Positions 18,188-27,019 of a DNA stretch of 64,000 nt are shown piece after piece (positions within the stretch are counted from its first letter, which is position 1; the number at the start of each line of letters is the position of its first letter). The notes beneath the pieces are model-generated. The model was not told where the DNA came from and did not search any database. It was given only the letters and a program-made list of their open reading frames with translations. Both the position numbers and the translations under genes were made by a program. The stretch lies in assembly GCA_965276715.1 (NCBI GenBank), contig OZ255622.1, positions 4,030,001-4,094,000 of the forward strand. Reading direction: 5' to 3'. This DNA comes from CAXTPV01 sp965276715. Lineage in GTDB: Bacteria; Pseudomonadota; Alphaproteobacteria; Acetobacterales; Acetobacteraceae.

Positions 18188-18193
18188 CAAATC

Positions 18194-20281
18194 TCAGGCT
18201 TCCCGCTGAAATTCCAGCACGAGGGCCGTTTCGGGTTCCATCACCGGCATCGACAGGCCAGCTGTCGACAACATGCCGCCCGCAAGAACGATCGTTTCCA
18301 ATGACTGCGCCTGCGGCGCGGGAAGGCTGACGCGATACAGCTTGGCCGGGTCGAGCCCCGGAAAGCGGCTCGGCGCGGGCATCCGCCGTATCGCCGCGGT
18401 CTCCTGCGCCAGCAGGAACACCGCATGCGCGCGATCGTGCGACACCACGCCGCGCAGGCTGCGGCCGTCGCGCGGTGCAGACGCTTGGTGCTCGGCGCCA
18501 TGCAGCAGCGGCCGCAGCCTTTTGTGCAGGGCGATCCAGGCGGCGAGCTCGGATGCGTCCGCCTCGTCCAGCGTGACCGGATTCAGCTCGACCCCGAAAT
18601 GGAAGAACAGCGCCACGGCGGCGCGAAATCCCAGCGTGTGGCGCCGGCCGGTCTGGTGGTTCGGGCTCGCCGAGACATGCGCCCCGATCAGTTCCGGCGG
18701 CAGCAGGCGCGACAGCCCGCGCTGGATCGACAGCCGCTCGAGCGCGTCCGTGCAGTCCGACGCCCACACGCGCTGGGTGCGCGCGATCATGCCGTAATCC
18801 GCTCGTCCCCCGCCCGAACTGCAGCTTTCGATCTCCACCGACGGATGCGCCCGGCGCAGACGGTCCATCAGCGCCCACGTGGCCAGGACGTGCAGCCGGT
18901 AGGCCGGATGCCCGTCTGCGCCGCCGGCTGCCACCAGATCGCGGTTCATGTCCCATTTCAGCGCCGAGATCGGATGCGCCGCGAGCAACGTATCCAGTTC
19001 CCCGAACACCCGGTCGAAAACCTCCCGCCTGCCGAGATCGAGCACCAACTGGCGTCTTGCCGTGATCAGCTCGCGTCCTTCGATGCGCAGCACCGCGTCC
19101 GGATGCGCGCGGTGCAGATCGCTGTCCGGATTGACCATCTCCGGCTCGACCCACAGCCCGAACTGCATGCCGAGCTTCGTGACATGCTCGGCCAGCGGCC
19201 CAAGTCCTTGCGGATATTTGCGCGGATCCGGTCGCCAGTCGCCAAGGCCCGCGCGCGCATGGTCGCGCGCCTTCATCCAGCCATCGTCGAGCAGGAACCG
19301 CTCGATCCCGAGCCTTGCCGCCGCGTCCGCCTGCGCCATCAGGCGCGGCACGTCGTGGTCGAAATAGTTCCCCTCCCACGTGTTCAGCGTCACCGGCCGC
19401 GCCGGCGCGCCTTCCGGCCACACGACGAGATGCGCACGCACATGGGTGTGGAACGCGCGCGAGATCCCCGACAGGCCCCGCGCGGAATACGCGGCGAAGG
19501 CCACCGGCGTCTCGAGCACCTCGCCCGGCTCCAGCAGCGCCTCTCCCGGATGCAGCAGCTCGCCGGTCGAGAGCAGGATCGTCCCGTCTTCCAGCACCTC
19601 GGCACTCGTGGTGTGGTTGCCGCTCCAGCCGAGCTGGATCGCCCACACCTCGCCATGATCCTCGTCGAACCCGTCGGTCCCCGCCAGCAGCGCCGGATGC
19701 CGGTCGTGCGACGTCCGGCCGCGCCGGTTCTCCACCACGAACCGTCCGGTCTCGATCGGCGCCCGGCGCTCGAAGAACTCCCGCGACCAGTGCCCGTCGA
19801 ACGAGAGCAGCGTGTGCGCGTCCGCCGGCACCCGGACGGTTCCCGCCGCCAGATGCTGCACGTCCAGCACGCCCGCACCGTCGTTGCGCAAGCGCGCGCG
19901 CATCGTCAGCACGTCGCCATCCGGAGCGAGCTGGAGCGTGACCGTCAACGCGAGCCCTGCCACCTCGTCGACCGCGTCGATGACGAGCCGGTCGCCATCC
20001 TGCCCGATCGCGCGCGTCTCGAACGAGGCCGTCCAGTCCCGCCCGTTCCGGTGCGCGAGCAGCCCCGGCGTGCGCAGCGCGCTCATCCCCGCCATCGGCA
20101 GCAGCGCCGCCTCGACATAGTCCGCGTCGACGCCGTTGCGGCGGATGCCGCGCACGCGGGCCCCCGCGACATCGCCGAGCGTGTCCGGCAAGCGCCGTCC
20201 CCAATGCACGATCTCGGGCAGGCCACTCTCGCGCTGCAGCAGCAGCAGCGTCGCCGACGCACCGTCCAGTCGATGGATCAT
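18194..20281 (-). CDS. Alpha-galactosidase, GH36
   Basis: A 695-residue cytoplasmic enzyme. The GH36 catalytic core shows FLLDDGWM (329-336), GLWVEPEMV (375-383), the nucleophile D444 in LKWDMNRD, SCSSGGGR (486-493) and acid/base Asp509 in WASDCTDALE. It removes terminal alpha-galactose from melibiose or raffinose-type sugars. Its ATG at 20281 overlaps the permease stop (ATGA) with AAGGA just before it; the open frame continuing for 900 nt upstream is the shadow of the permease. Together with GH42 it defines this as a galactoside operon. Confidence 0.93.
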   Translation of the reverse strand: MIHRLDGASATLLLLQRESGLPEIVHWGRRLPDTLGDVAGARVRGIRRNGVDADYVEAALLPMAGMSALRTPGLLAHRNGRDWTASFETRAIGQDGDRLVIDAVDEVAGLALTVTLQLAPDGDVLTMRARLRNDGAGVLDVQHLAAGTVRVPADAHTLLSFDGHWSREFFERRAPIETGRFVVENRRGRTSHDRHPALLAGTDGFDEDHGEVWAIQLGWSGNHTTSAEVLEDGTILLSTGELLHPGEALLEPGEVLETPVAFAAYSARGLSGISRAFHTHVRAHLVVWPEGAPARPVTLNTWEGNYFDHDVPRLMAQADAAARLGIERFLLDDGWMKARDHARAGLGDWRPDPRKYPQGLGPLAEHVTKLGMQFGLWVEPEMVNPDSDLHRAHPDAVLRIEGRELITARRQLVLDLGRREVFDRVFGELDTLLAAHPISALKWDMNRDLVAAGGADGHPAYRLHVLATWALMDRLRRAHPSVEIESCSSGGGRADYGMIARTQRVWASDCTDALERLSIQRGLSRLLPPELIGAHVSASPNHQTGRRHTLGFRAAVALFFHFGVELNPVTLDEADASELAAWIALHKRLRPLLHGAEHQASAPRDGRSLRGVVSHDRAHAVFLLAQETAAIRRMPAPSRFPGLDPAKLYRVSLPAPQAQSLETIVLAGGMLSTAGLSMPVMEPETALVLEFQREA

Positions 20282-21132
20282 TCCTTGACCCCTCCCAGTG
20301 TCAGGCCGGACACGAAGTGCCGCTGCATGACGAAGAACAGCGCGACCGAGGGCAGGGCGGCGATGATCGCCCCCGCCGACATCAACTGCCACGATGCGAG
20401 CCACATGCCCTTGAGCGCCTGCAGCCCGGCGGTGATCGGGCGGGCATTGTCGGACTGCACCAGTACCAGCGCCCAGAAATAGTCGTTCCAGATGAAGGTG
20501 AATTCGAGCACCGCGAGGGCCGCCAGCGCCGGGCGCATCAGCGGCAGCACGATCTCGCCGAACACGCGCAGCTCCGACGCCCCGTCCATCCGCGCCGCGT
20601 CGATCAGCGCGTCCGGCAGCTCCTTGATGAAGTTGCGCATGAACAGCGTGCAGAAGCCGGTCTGGAACGCCGCGTGGAACACGATCAGCGCCCAGACCGT
20701 GTTGTAGAGCGGAAAGACGGTGGTCATCAGTGTCCGGACCGGAATCATCAGCACCTGGAACGGCACGAAATTGCCGGCGATGAAGATCGCGAGCAGCAGC
20801 GTGTTGCCGCGGAACCGGTATTTCGCGAGCCCGAACCCCGCGAGCGTCGACAGCAGCAGCGTGATCGCGACCGCCGGCAGGGTGATCTTGACGCTGTTGA
20901 ACAGATACTCGCCCATCGGCGAACGCGTGAACACGTCGGTGTAGTTGCCGATCGCCCGCAGCCCGTGCGGCCAGCCCCAGAAATTCCCCTGCGCCAGATC
21001 CTCCGCCGACCGCACCGACGTCAGCATGATCGCCAGCAGCGGCAGCAGCCAGACGAACAGGCTGACGGGCAGCGCCACATTGTACATGACGCGCGCGCGC
21101 GCCGACGCCTGCCGGATCGGAGCGGGAAACAT
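20278..21132 (-). CDS. Carbohydrate ABC transporter permease (MalG type)
   Basis: A 284-residue inner-membrane protein with six predicted helices. The EAA loop for ATPase contact reads ELPDALIDAARMDGASELR, as expected for the CUT1 family. The ATG at 21132 overlaps the previous permease stop, and its own stop overlaps the GH36 start. It pairs with the next gene to form the transmembrane channel. No ATP-binding subunit is encoded in the operon. Confidence 0.92.
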   Translation of the reverse strand: MFPAPIRQASARARVMYNVALPVSLFVWLLPLLAIMLTSVRSAEDLAQGNFWGWPHGLRAIGNYTDVFTRSPMGEYLFNSVKITLPAVAITLLLSTLAGFGLAKYRFRGNTLLLAIFIAGNFVPFQVLMIPVRTLMTTVFPLYNTVWALIVFHAAFQTGFCTLFMRNFIKELPDALIDAARMDGASELRVFGEIVLPLMRPALAALAVLEFTFIWNDYFWALVLVQSDNARPITAGLQALKGMWLASWQLMSAGAIIAALPSVALFFVMQRHFVSGLTLGGVKE

Positions 21133-22043
21133 CAGGCGCGCTCCCGTCGCAGCATCGAGAACAGGAAGAACGCGATATACACATCCATGATCAGGAACAG
21201 CACCACCGCGATCGCCGCACCATAGCCGTAGCGGAACGACAGGAAGGTCTGCTCGAACATGAAATAGGCCAGCACCGTCGAGCTGTCGAACGGGCCGCCG
21301 CGCGTCATGATCGACACCAGGTCGAACGACCGCAGCGCGCCCACCACCGACACCACGATCGCGATGAACGTCGCCGGCCGCAACTGCGGAATGATGATCC
21401 ACACCAGCATCCGCCATCCGCGCGCGCCATCCATCCGCGCCGCCTCGACCACGTCGCGCGACACCGCCGTCAGTCCCGTGAGATACAGGATCATGCAGTA
21501 GGCGGTCTGCGGCCAGAGCCCCGCCACGATGACCGCGAACGTGGCCCAGCTCGGATTGCCGAGCAGCGACACGCCAGGCAGCCCGACCCCGCGCAGGATC
21601 ACGTTCAGCAGGCCGAAATCCCCGTTGAAGAACCACGAGAACACCAGGCCCACGACCACCTGGCTGATTACGAACGGGAAGAAGAACAGCGACTTGTAGA
21701 GCCGTATTCCGGTGACGTCCTGGTTGAGGAACAGCGCGATCGCGAGCCCCAGCACGGGCGCCGCCATGTAGGCGATCAGCCAGTAGAGATTGTTCAGCAC
21801 CGCGGTATAGAACACATCGTCGCCGAACAATTCGGCGTAGTTGCCGAACCCGATCCAGCGCATCGGGTGCACGCCGTCCCAGTCGTGCAAGCTGATCCAG
21901 ATGCTGTCGAAGATCGGCCACAGCACGAACACCGAAAAGAACAGGGCTGCCGGTGCGATGAACCACAGCGGCGCCGTGGTGCCGCGCCGCCGCGTCCGTC
22001 GCGCGGCGGCCGGCAGGCTCACCGCCCCCGAAATCGCCGACAC
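21132..22043 (-). CDS. Carbohydrate ABC transporter permease (MalF type)
   Basis: A 303-residue permease with an N-terminal cytoplasmic arginine-rich stretch and six helices. The EAA motif is VSRDVVEAARMDGARGWR. It starts at GTG 22043, 3 nt after the substrate-binding-protein stop. With its partner it imports oligosaccharide released by the binding protein, probably a galactoside given the two galactosidases downstream. Confidence 0.92.
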   Translation of the reverse strand: MSAISGAVSLPAAARRTRRRGTTAPLWFIAPAALFFSVFVLWPIFDSIWISLHDWDGVHPMRWIGFGNYAELFGDDVFYTAVLNNLYWLIAYMAAPVLGLAIALFLNQDVTGIRLYKSLFFFPFVISQVVVGLVFSWFFNGDFGLLNVILRGVGLPGVSLLGNPSWATFAVIVAGLWPQTAYCMILYLTGLTAVSRDVVEAARMDGARGWRMLVWIIIPQLRPATFIAIVVSVVGALRSFDLVSIMTRGGPFDSSTVLAYFMFEQTFLSFRYGYGAAIAVVLFLIMDVYIAFFLFSMLRRERA

Positions 22044-22046
22044 CGC

Positions 22047-23282
22047 TCAGTCCGCGACGTTGTAGATGCGCTTCCTGGCCCGGTCGATGTTGGCGAGGAT
22101 CCTGTTCTCCTGTTCCGGCTCCACCATGAACTGCGCGAAGCCCTTCATCGCGATCGTGGCCAGGTCCTCGCTGGTGTCGCGGTCCATGAACTGCGCGTGC
22201 TGGTCGGTCGACGCCAGCAACGTCCGTCCCGCCACCAGGAACTTGTCGTCATCGATCTTCGACTGCGCGTTGACCGGGATCTGCCGCTCGATATGGTTGA
22301 TCAGCGTCTGCGTGTCCGGCTGCAGCACGAAGGCGAGAAACTCCATCGCCCCCTTCATGTTCTTCGCGTGCGCCGGGATGCTGATATCCTCCATCGGCGC
22401 ATCCTCGGCGTCCTTGACCGACGCATCCAGCGTCGGGAATTTCTCGAAGCCGAATGACGAGACTTCGGCCGGCGGGATGTTCTGCGTGATGAAGTTGCCG
22501 ATCAGCATGATCGCCCCACGGCCCTGGAACAGCAGCGACTGGCTCTCCTGGAACGCGAGCTCGGTCTGGTCGGCGTTGAAGCATTTGTCGTCGATCAGCT
22601 GCTTCCAGTGCGCCATCACGTTCTTGACCCTCGGGTCCAGATACGAGACGTGGCCGCCCATCAACTGCATGTGGAACGCGTAGCCGTTCAGCCGCAGATC
22701 GAGATAGTCGAACCATCCCGCGGTCGGCCACAGATCCTTGGTTCCGATCACGAACGGCGTCAGCCCCGCCTTCTTGAGCGCGTCGCAGGCGCCGACAAGG
22801 CCATGCCAGTCGGTGATCGCCCCGACGCCCGCCTTCTTCAGCAGGTCGTCGCGCGCGTAGAGGCCCCACTGGTATTCGCTGTAGGGGACGCCGTACTGCT
22901 TGCCGTCGTTGGTGACCAGATCGACACCCGTGCCGCCGATCGCCTGCTTCATCGCCGGCGTGAACAGCGCGCTCACATCCGCGAGCAGCCCGGGCCGGAC
23001 GAACTGCCGCAGCCGCTCGCCGGTATACCAGAGCACCACGTCGGGCGCCTCCGACGTCAGCCAGTTGCGGATCGCCTGCTTGTAGCTCTCGTGATCGTAG
23101 ACGTTGTACTGGACGGTCGTCCCCGGATGCGCCGCCTCGAAACGCTTGACCACCTCGGCGAACGCGGCGCGCGGCGCCGGATCGGACGTGTCGGCGTTGA
23201 ACACCAGCGTCTCCGCGTGCCCGGGTCCGGCGAACCCGCCAAGGCCCGCCAACGCAAGCAGGGCGACCATCATTCGACGCAT
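22047..23282 (-). CDS. Carbohydrate ABC transporter substrate-binding protein
   Basis: A 411-residue periplasmic protein with a clear signal peptide ending GPGHA-ET. The mature part fits family 1 sugar-binding proteins: RFEAAHPGTTVQYN near the start, GKQYGVPYSEYQWGLY, and a C-terminal NAQSKIDDDKFLVAG region. It would capture the operon's sugar. AGGAAACGCC precedes ATG 23282. It is the first gene of the operon and faces the AraC regulator across 116 bp. Confidence 0.92.
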   Translation of the reverse strand: MRRMMVALLALAGLGGFAGPGHAETLVFNADTSDPAPRAAFAEVVKRFEAAHPGTTVQYNVYDHESYKQAIRNWLTSEAPDVVLWYTGERLRQFVRPGLLADVSALFTPAMKQAIGGTGVDLVTNDGKQYGVPYSEYQWGLYARDDLLKKAGVGAITDWHGLVGACDALKKAGLTPFVIGTKDLWPTAGWFDYLDLRLNGYAFHMQLMGGHVSYLDPRVKNVMAHWKQLIDDKCFNADQTELAFQESQSLLFQGRGAIMLIGNFITQNIPPAEVSSFGFEKFPTLDASVKDAEDAPMEDISIPAHAKNMKGAMEFLAFVLQPDTQTLINHIERQIPVNAQSKIDDDKFLVAGRTLLASTDQHAQFMDRDTSEDLATIAMKGFAQFMVEPEQENRILANIDRARKRIYNVAD

Positions 23283-23309
23283 GGCGTTTCCTTTCCTCGC
23301 CCCCTCTGC

Positions 23310-23343
23310 GAGGGGCCTGCGACCGAACTATGCACGATCGTGC
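23310..23343. promoter_or_regulatory. Hairpin and 12-bp palindrome in the divergent galactoside promoter
   Basis: The 116-bp gap between the binding-protein gene and the AraC gene contains CCCCTC/GAGGGG arms around TGC (about 23311-23325) and the perfect palindrome GCACGATCGTGC (23332-23343). AraC proteins usually bind direct repeats, so the palindrome could instead serve a dimeric LacI-type repressor or be incidental. Confidence 0.35.
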
Positions 23344-23398
23344 GCGTCCGCGTCGTCCGCTATCGCGTCCCGATTATCCCGGATACTAAGGTCCCTCG

Positions 23399-24220
23399 AT
23401 GTCCGAACCACCCGACCACATCTTCTGGGCCGGCCTCACCCGCGACATCGTTGTCATGGCCCAGGCCCACGCCCACAGCCAGGTCGAGATCAACCTCATG
23501 CTCTCGGGTGCGGCGACCTATTTCTTCGGTGGCCGCGAGATCGTCGTCCGAGGGGGCCAGTTCGTCGTCTTCTGGGGCGCGATCCCGCATCAGACCGTCG
23601 CCATCGATGGCGACGCCCGCTTCGTCTGCGTCTACCTGCCGGTCGAGATGGTCCTCGCCATGCCGCTCGGCGATGGGATGCGCCGCGCCCTGCTCGACGG
23701 CGGCATGCTCGCCGCCCGCGAGCCCATCGAGCCCGGCTGGGCCGAGAGGCTGCACGACGACCTGCTGCAGCCGCACGCCAAGCTGCGCGCGCTCGCCGCC
23801 GCCGAGCTCGGCCTGCGCCTGCGACGCCTCGACGTTCTCGGCTGGCACGATCTCGCGTCCGTAGCGGCGACGCTCTCCACCCCAAGGCGTCCCGGCCACG
23901 CGCCCGTCTACGCGATGGCGCGCTTCCTCAGCACGCACGCGACCGATCCCGTCTCGGTCGCCGACGCCGGCCGTGCCGTCGGCCTGCACCCGAACTACGC
24001 CATGACGCTGTTCCGGCGCGTGCTCGGCATGACCGCCGGCGACTACCTCACCCGCTCGCGCCTCTACATCGCGCAGTCGCTCCTGCTCACTGACGACCGC
24101 GACATCGCCTCCGTCGCCTTCGACGCCGGTTTCGGCTCGCTGTCGCGCTTCCACGACGCCTTCCGACGCCAGTTCGCCACCACCCCGCAGCGCTTCCGCA
24201 ACACCAACCGGGTCGGCTAA
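23399..24220 (+). CDS. AraC-family regulator of the galactoside operon
   Basis: A 273-residue protein: an N-terminal cupin-like sensor (HSQVEINLMLSG, then VVRGGQFVVFWGAIPHQ) and a C-terminal double helix-turn-helix (VSVADAGRAVGLHPNYAMTLF and DIASVAFDAGFGSLSRFHDAF). The domain order and length resemble MelR, the melibiose regulator, consistent with the adjacent alpha-galactosidase. It is transcribed divergently from the operon it probably activates. Confidence 0.9.
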   Translation: MSEPPDHIFWAGLTRDIVVMAQAHAHSQVEINLMLSGAATYFFGGREIVVRGGQFVVFWGAIPHQTVAIDGDARFVCVYLPVEMVLAMPLGDGMRRALLDGGMLAAREPIEPGWAERLHDDLLQPHAKLRALAAAELGLRLRRLDVLGWHDLASVAATLSTPRRPGHAPVYAMARFLSTHATDPVSVADAGRAVGLHPNYAMTLFRRVLGMTAGDYLTRSRLYIAQSLLLTDDRDIASVAFDAGFGSLSRFHDAFRRQFATTPQRFRNTNRVG

Positions 24221-24226
24221 GCTCGT

Positions 24227-25195
24227 CTAGGCCGCCCACAGCGCGAGCCCCGCGATCCCCACCACGATCTCCCGGATCCGCTTGACCAGCGAGACCGCGA
24301 GACCGGCCGAGCCGGGCAGCCCCACCGCGAGGGCGGCCAGCACGAAGCCGCCCTCCTGGATGCCGAGCGCGCCCGGGACGGCGAACCCCGCCACCCGCGC
24401 CGCCGTGCCCAGGCTTTCGATCGCCAGCGCCACGAGCCCGCCCGCCGGCACGCCCAGCGCGCGCAGGATCAGCCACGTCTCCACGGTCCCGAGCAGCCAT
24501 GCCAGCGCATGCAGCGCCACCGCGCGGCGCGCCGTCTGCCGCCGATAGATCGCGTGCGCCGCTTCGCTCAACCCGTCCAGCGCGCCGGACGCGAGGCTCG
24601 GCCAGCGTCGCCCGATCCGGCTCGTCAAGGCCTCGAACAGGCGCAGGAACCCGAACCGTTGCGCGGCCAGCATGCCGCCCGCCAGGCCCGCGACCAGGCA
24701 GGCGCTCCCGATCCAGGCGAGCACGGATCCCGCCCCCGCGCAGGCCGCGAGCGCCGCCAGTCCCGCCAGCAGGAACATCGCCAGCGCCGCCACCTCGAGC
24801 GTCAGGTCGACCACCACGCTCGCCACCGCCTCCGCCAGCGCCACCCCGGACTTCACCAGCAGCCGGACACCCACGATGTCGCCGCCGACATGGGCCACCG
24901 GCAACAGCGAATTTACCGCTTCCCTGATCAGCCGCAGCCGGAACATCGCCCACCGTCCGACCGGCCGCGCCAGCAATCCGCGCCAGGCCTCAGCCGACAG
25001 CCACAACTGCACCAGGTGCAGCCCCGTGATCGGCACCAACGTCCAGGCCGCCCGTTCGACATCGAGACCCGCCCTGGCCACACCCGTCCGTGCCGCCAGC
25101 ACCGCCCAGGCGACCGCGGCCGCCATGCCCAATCCGGCCGCGATCGGCCATCCACGCCTGGCCTTGGAGAGCGGCGCGACCGTCCCGCCGGTCAC
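24227..25195 (-). CDS. Lysylphosphatidylglycerol-synthase-type/UPF0104 membrane protein
   Basis: A 322-residue hydrophobic protein with seven or eight helices. The central LPVAHVGGDIVGVRLLVKSG and the C-terminal FAVPGALGIQEGGFVLAAL segments match the flippase-like LPG_synthase_TM family, some members of which sit in hopanoid or glycolipid gene groups. GTG 25195 overlaps the methyltransferase stop. The two genes form a pair, suggesting lipid or lipid-linked substrate modification; the substrate is unknown. Confidence 0.8.
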   Translation of the reverse strand: MTGGTVAPLSKARRGWPIAAGLGMAAAVAWAVLAARTGVARAGLDVERAAWTLVPITGLHLVQLWLSAEAWRGLLARPVGRWAMFRLRLIREAVNSLLPVAHVGGDIVGVRLLVKSGVALAEAVASVVVDLTLEVAALAMFLLAGLAALAACAGAGSVLAWIGSACLVAGLAGGMLAAQRFGFLRLFEALTSRIGRRWPSLASGALDGLSEAAHAIYRRQTARRAVALHALAWLLGTVETWLILRALGVPAGGLVALAIESLGTAARVAGFAVPGALGIQEGGFVLAALAVGLPGSAGLAVSLVKRIREIVVGIAGLALWAA

Positions 25196-25944
25196 GCCTC
25201 CGCTGGTCGCGGCAACCCCTGCAGCAGGCTCGCGACATAGAAGGCGCGCCGGTGCCGCTCCTCGAACGCGAACCGAGGCGACCAGGCGAATGCGTCGTGG
25301 ATCCGGCGCGAGATCCGCGATTCGGCATCGATCGCATAGAAGAAATGATTGGCCAGCAGGCACACCCCGCCCGGCCGCAACAGGTCGGCGATCCGCTCGG
25401 CCAGCCGCTTGAGCATCGCGTCGTCGAATGGCTTGAGGTAGTAGATCATGTCGGTGATCACCACGAGATCGAACCCGCCGTCCAGGCTCCGCGGCAACGC
25501 CAGCGCGTCGCCCTGCATGAATTCCATGTTCTCCGTCACGCCACGCGCCCGGGCCCGCTCGAGCGCCGCCTCGGAGATGTCCATCCCCACGACGTGGTCG
25601 GCGCGGTCGGCCAGCAGCCGCGTCATCAGCCCGAGTCCGCAGCCGAGATCGAGCGCACGCGCGAACCGCCGCCCCGGCAGCATGCCGACGATCTGCTCGT
25701 ATTTCCGCTGCTGGTAGCGATACCGCCGGGTCGCCGTCTTCCACGGGTCGGCGCTGGCGGTATAGGCGGCGTCGAACGCGCCCTGCGACCCCAGCGTCTC
25801 GCGCGCCCGCTCGATCGACTGGTCGGTCTTGGCACCCACCAGGAACAGCGAGAAGTCTCGCCCCAGGACCACCATCGTGTTGTCGAGCAGTCTGGGCAGC
25901 CAGCGCCGCCCCGCGTGAGGGGCGGACGAGATCTCGGATGGCAC
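25192..25944 (-). CDS. SAM-dependent methyltransferase
   Basis: A 250-residue class I methyltransferase with motif I ALDLGCGLGLMTRLLA, motif II VVGMDIS, and FDLVVITDMIYYL later. The N-terminal part (ADPWKTATRRYRYQQRKYEQIV) resembles NodS-like methyltransferases. The start is placed at GTG 25944, which has GAGGA 7 nt upstream; an earlier GTG at 25989 has no properly spaced site. It is coupled to the membrane protein gene downstream. The acceptor is unknown. Confidence 0.8.
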   Translation of the reverse strand: MPSEISSAPHAGRRWLPRLLDNTMVVLGRDFSLFLVGAKTDQSIERARETLGSQGAFDAAYTASADPWKTATRRYRYQQRKYEQIVGMLPGRRFARALDLGCGLGLMTRLLADRADHVVGMDISEAALERARARGVTENMEFMQGDALALPRSLDGGFDLVVITDMIYYLKPFDDAMLKRLAERIADLLRPGGVCLLANHFFYAIDAESRISRRIHDAFAWSPRFAFEERHRRAFYVASLLQGLPRPAEA

Positions 25945-26069
25945 GGGTCGTTCCTCGCTGTCGGCGCGTTGGCACCGGCGTTGCGGCACCTCCTAGCGCG
26001 GCCGCATCCGTCCGGCAATCGACGTCCGGTCCATCCCCGTGCTACCGCACCCCCTGCTGGGAGAGTTCG

Positions 26070-26495
26070 ATGCTGCGTCGCCTTCTGCTGATTGGATTGG
26101 GCCTGTTCGGGATTGTCCCCGCCGGAGGCGCCGTCGCCGACGACCTGATCACGATGGCCTCGGGCGTCAAATACCACGACGAGAAGGTCGGCGCCGGTCC
26201 CGAGCCGCAGCCCGGACAGTCCGTCACCGTCCACTATACCGGCTGGCTCGACGACGGCGGCCATCGCGGCCGCAAGTTCGACAGCTCGCGCGACCGCAAC
26301 CAGCCCTTCAGCTTCACCCTCGGCCAGGGCCAGGTCATCCAGGGCTGGGACATGGGCGTCGCCACCATGCATGTCGGCGGCAAGCGGACGCTGGTGATCC
26401 CGCCCGCCCTCGGCTACGGCGAGCAGGGGGCGGGCGACGCGATTCCGCCCAATTCCACCCTGATCTTCGATGTCGAGCTTCTCTCGGCGCGCTGA
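26070..26495 (+). CDS. FKBP-type peptidyl-prolyl isomerase, secreted
   Basis: A 141-residue protein with a signal peptide (cleavage near GGAVA-DD) and one FKBP domain: VTVHYTGWL, KFDSSRDRNQPFSF, VIQGWDMGV, LVIPPALGYGEQG and IPPNSTLIFDVELL. It catalyses proline isomerisation in the periplasm. ATG 26070 follows GGGAG; the open frame 130 nt upstream is a shadow. The gene appears monocistronic. Confidence 0.94.
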   Translation: MLRRLLLIGLGLFGIVPAGGAVADDLITMASGVKYHDEKVGAGPEPQPGQSVTVHYTGWLDDGGHRGRKFDSSRDRNQPFSFTLGQGQVIQGWDMGVATMHVGGKRTLVIPPALGYGEQGAGDAIPPNSTLIFDVELLSAR

Positions 26496-26540
26496 CCATC
26501 GGCCATTCGTGCGTTAGGCTCCCGACGAAGGAGCCCAACC

Positions 26541-26945
26541 ATGCCGTTCGACGACCCAGGCGGTCATCGCGACCGCCGACCAGCCCGCAACGTGCTCGGC
26601 GGCGCGCTCGCCCACTGCGCGCGCGACCCGATCACCGGCTTCTTCCGCAACGGGTGCTGCGACACCGGCCCGCAGGACATCGGCAGCCACACCGTCTGCG
26701 CCGTGCTGACCGCCGAATTCCTCGCCTTCTCCGCCGCCCGCGGCAACGACCTCTCCACGCCGCGGCCCGAGTTCGGCTTCCCCGGCCTCGTTCCCGGCAA
26801 CCAATGGTGCCTGTGCGCGCCACGCTGGCAGGAGGCGTTCGAGGCCGGCGCCGCTCCCGATGTCGTCCTCGAGGCCTGCCACGAGGCGGCGTTGCGCCAC
26901 TGCGAACTCGACGATTTGCGCGCCCACGCCGTCGGGCGGGAATGA
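26541..26945 (+). CDS. DUF2237 family protein
   Basis: A 134-residue protein with the whole family signature: NVLGGALAHCARDPITGF, NGCCDTGPQDIGSHTVCA, RGNDLSTPRPEFGFPGL and NQWCLCAPRWQEA. The conserved cysteines are present. The biochemical role of this family is not established. AAGGAG stands 6 nt before the ATG. It lies 45 nt after the FKBP gene on the same strand. Confidence 0.9.
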   Translation: MPFDDPGGHRDRRPARNVLGGALAHCARDPITGFFRNGCCDTGPQDIGSHTVCAVLTAEFLAFSAARGNDLSTPRPEFGFPGLVPGNQWCLCAPRWQEAFEAGAAPDVVLEACHEAALRHCELDDLRAHAVGRE

Positions 26946-27019
26946 CCGGGTGCCAAGTTGGCAATGACCGCCGCGCCCTCTAACTTCCGTGCCGTGTGCC
27001 ACGCACCGGAAGTCAGCAG

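Noticed and set aside
18194..21184. A 996-codon minus-strand frame across GH36 and both permeases
   Set aside because: The part beyond 20281 is a shadow of the permease genes; GH36 homology starts at ATG 20281, which overlaps the permease stop.
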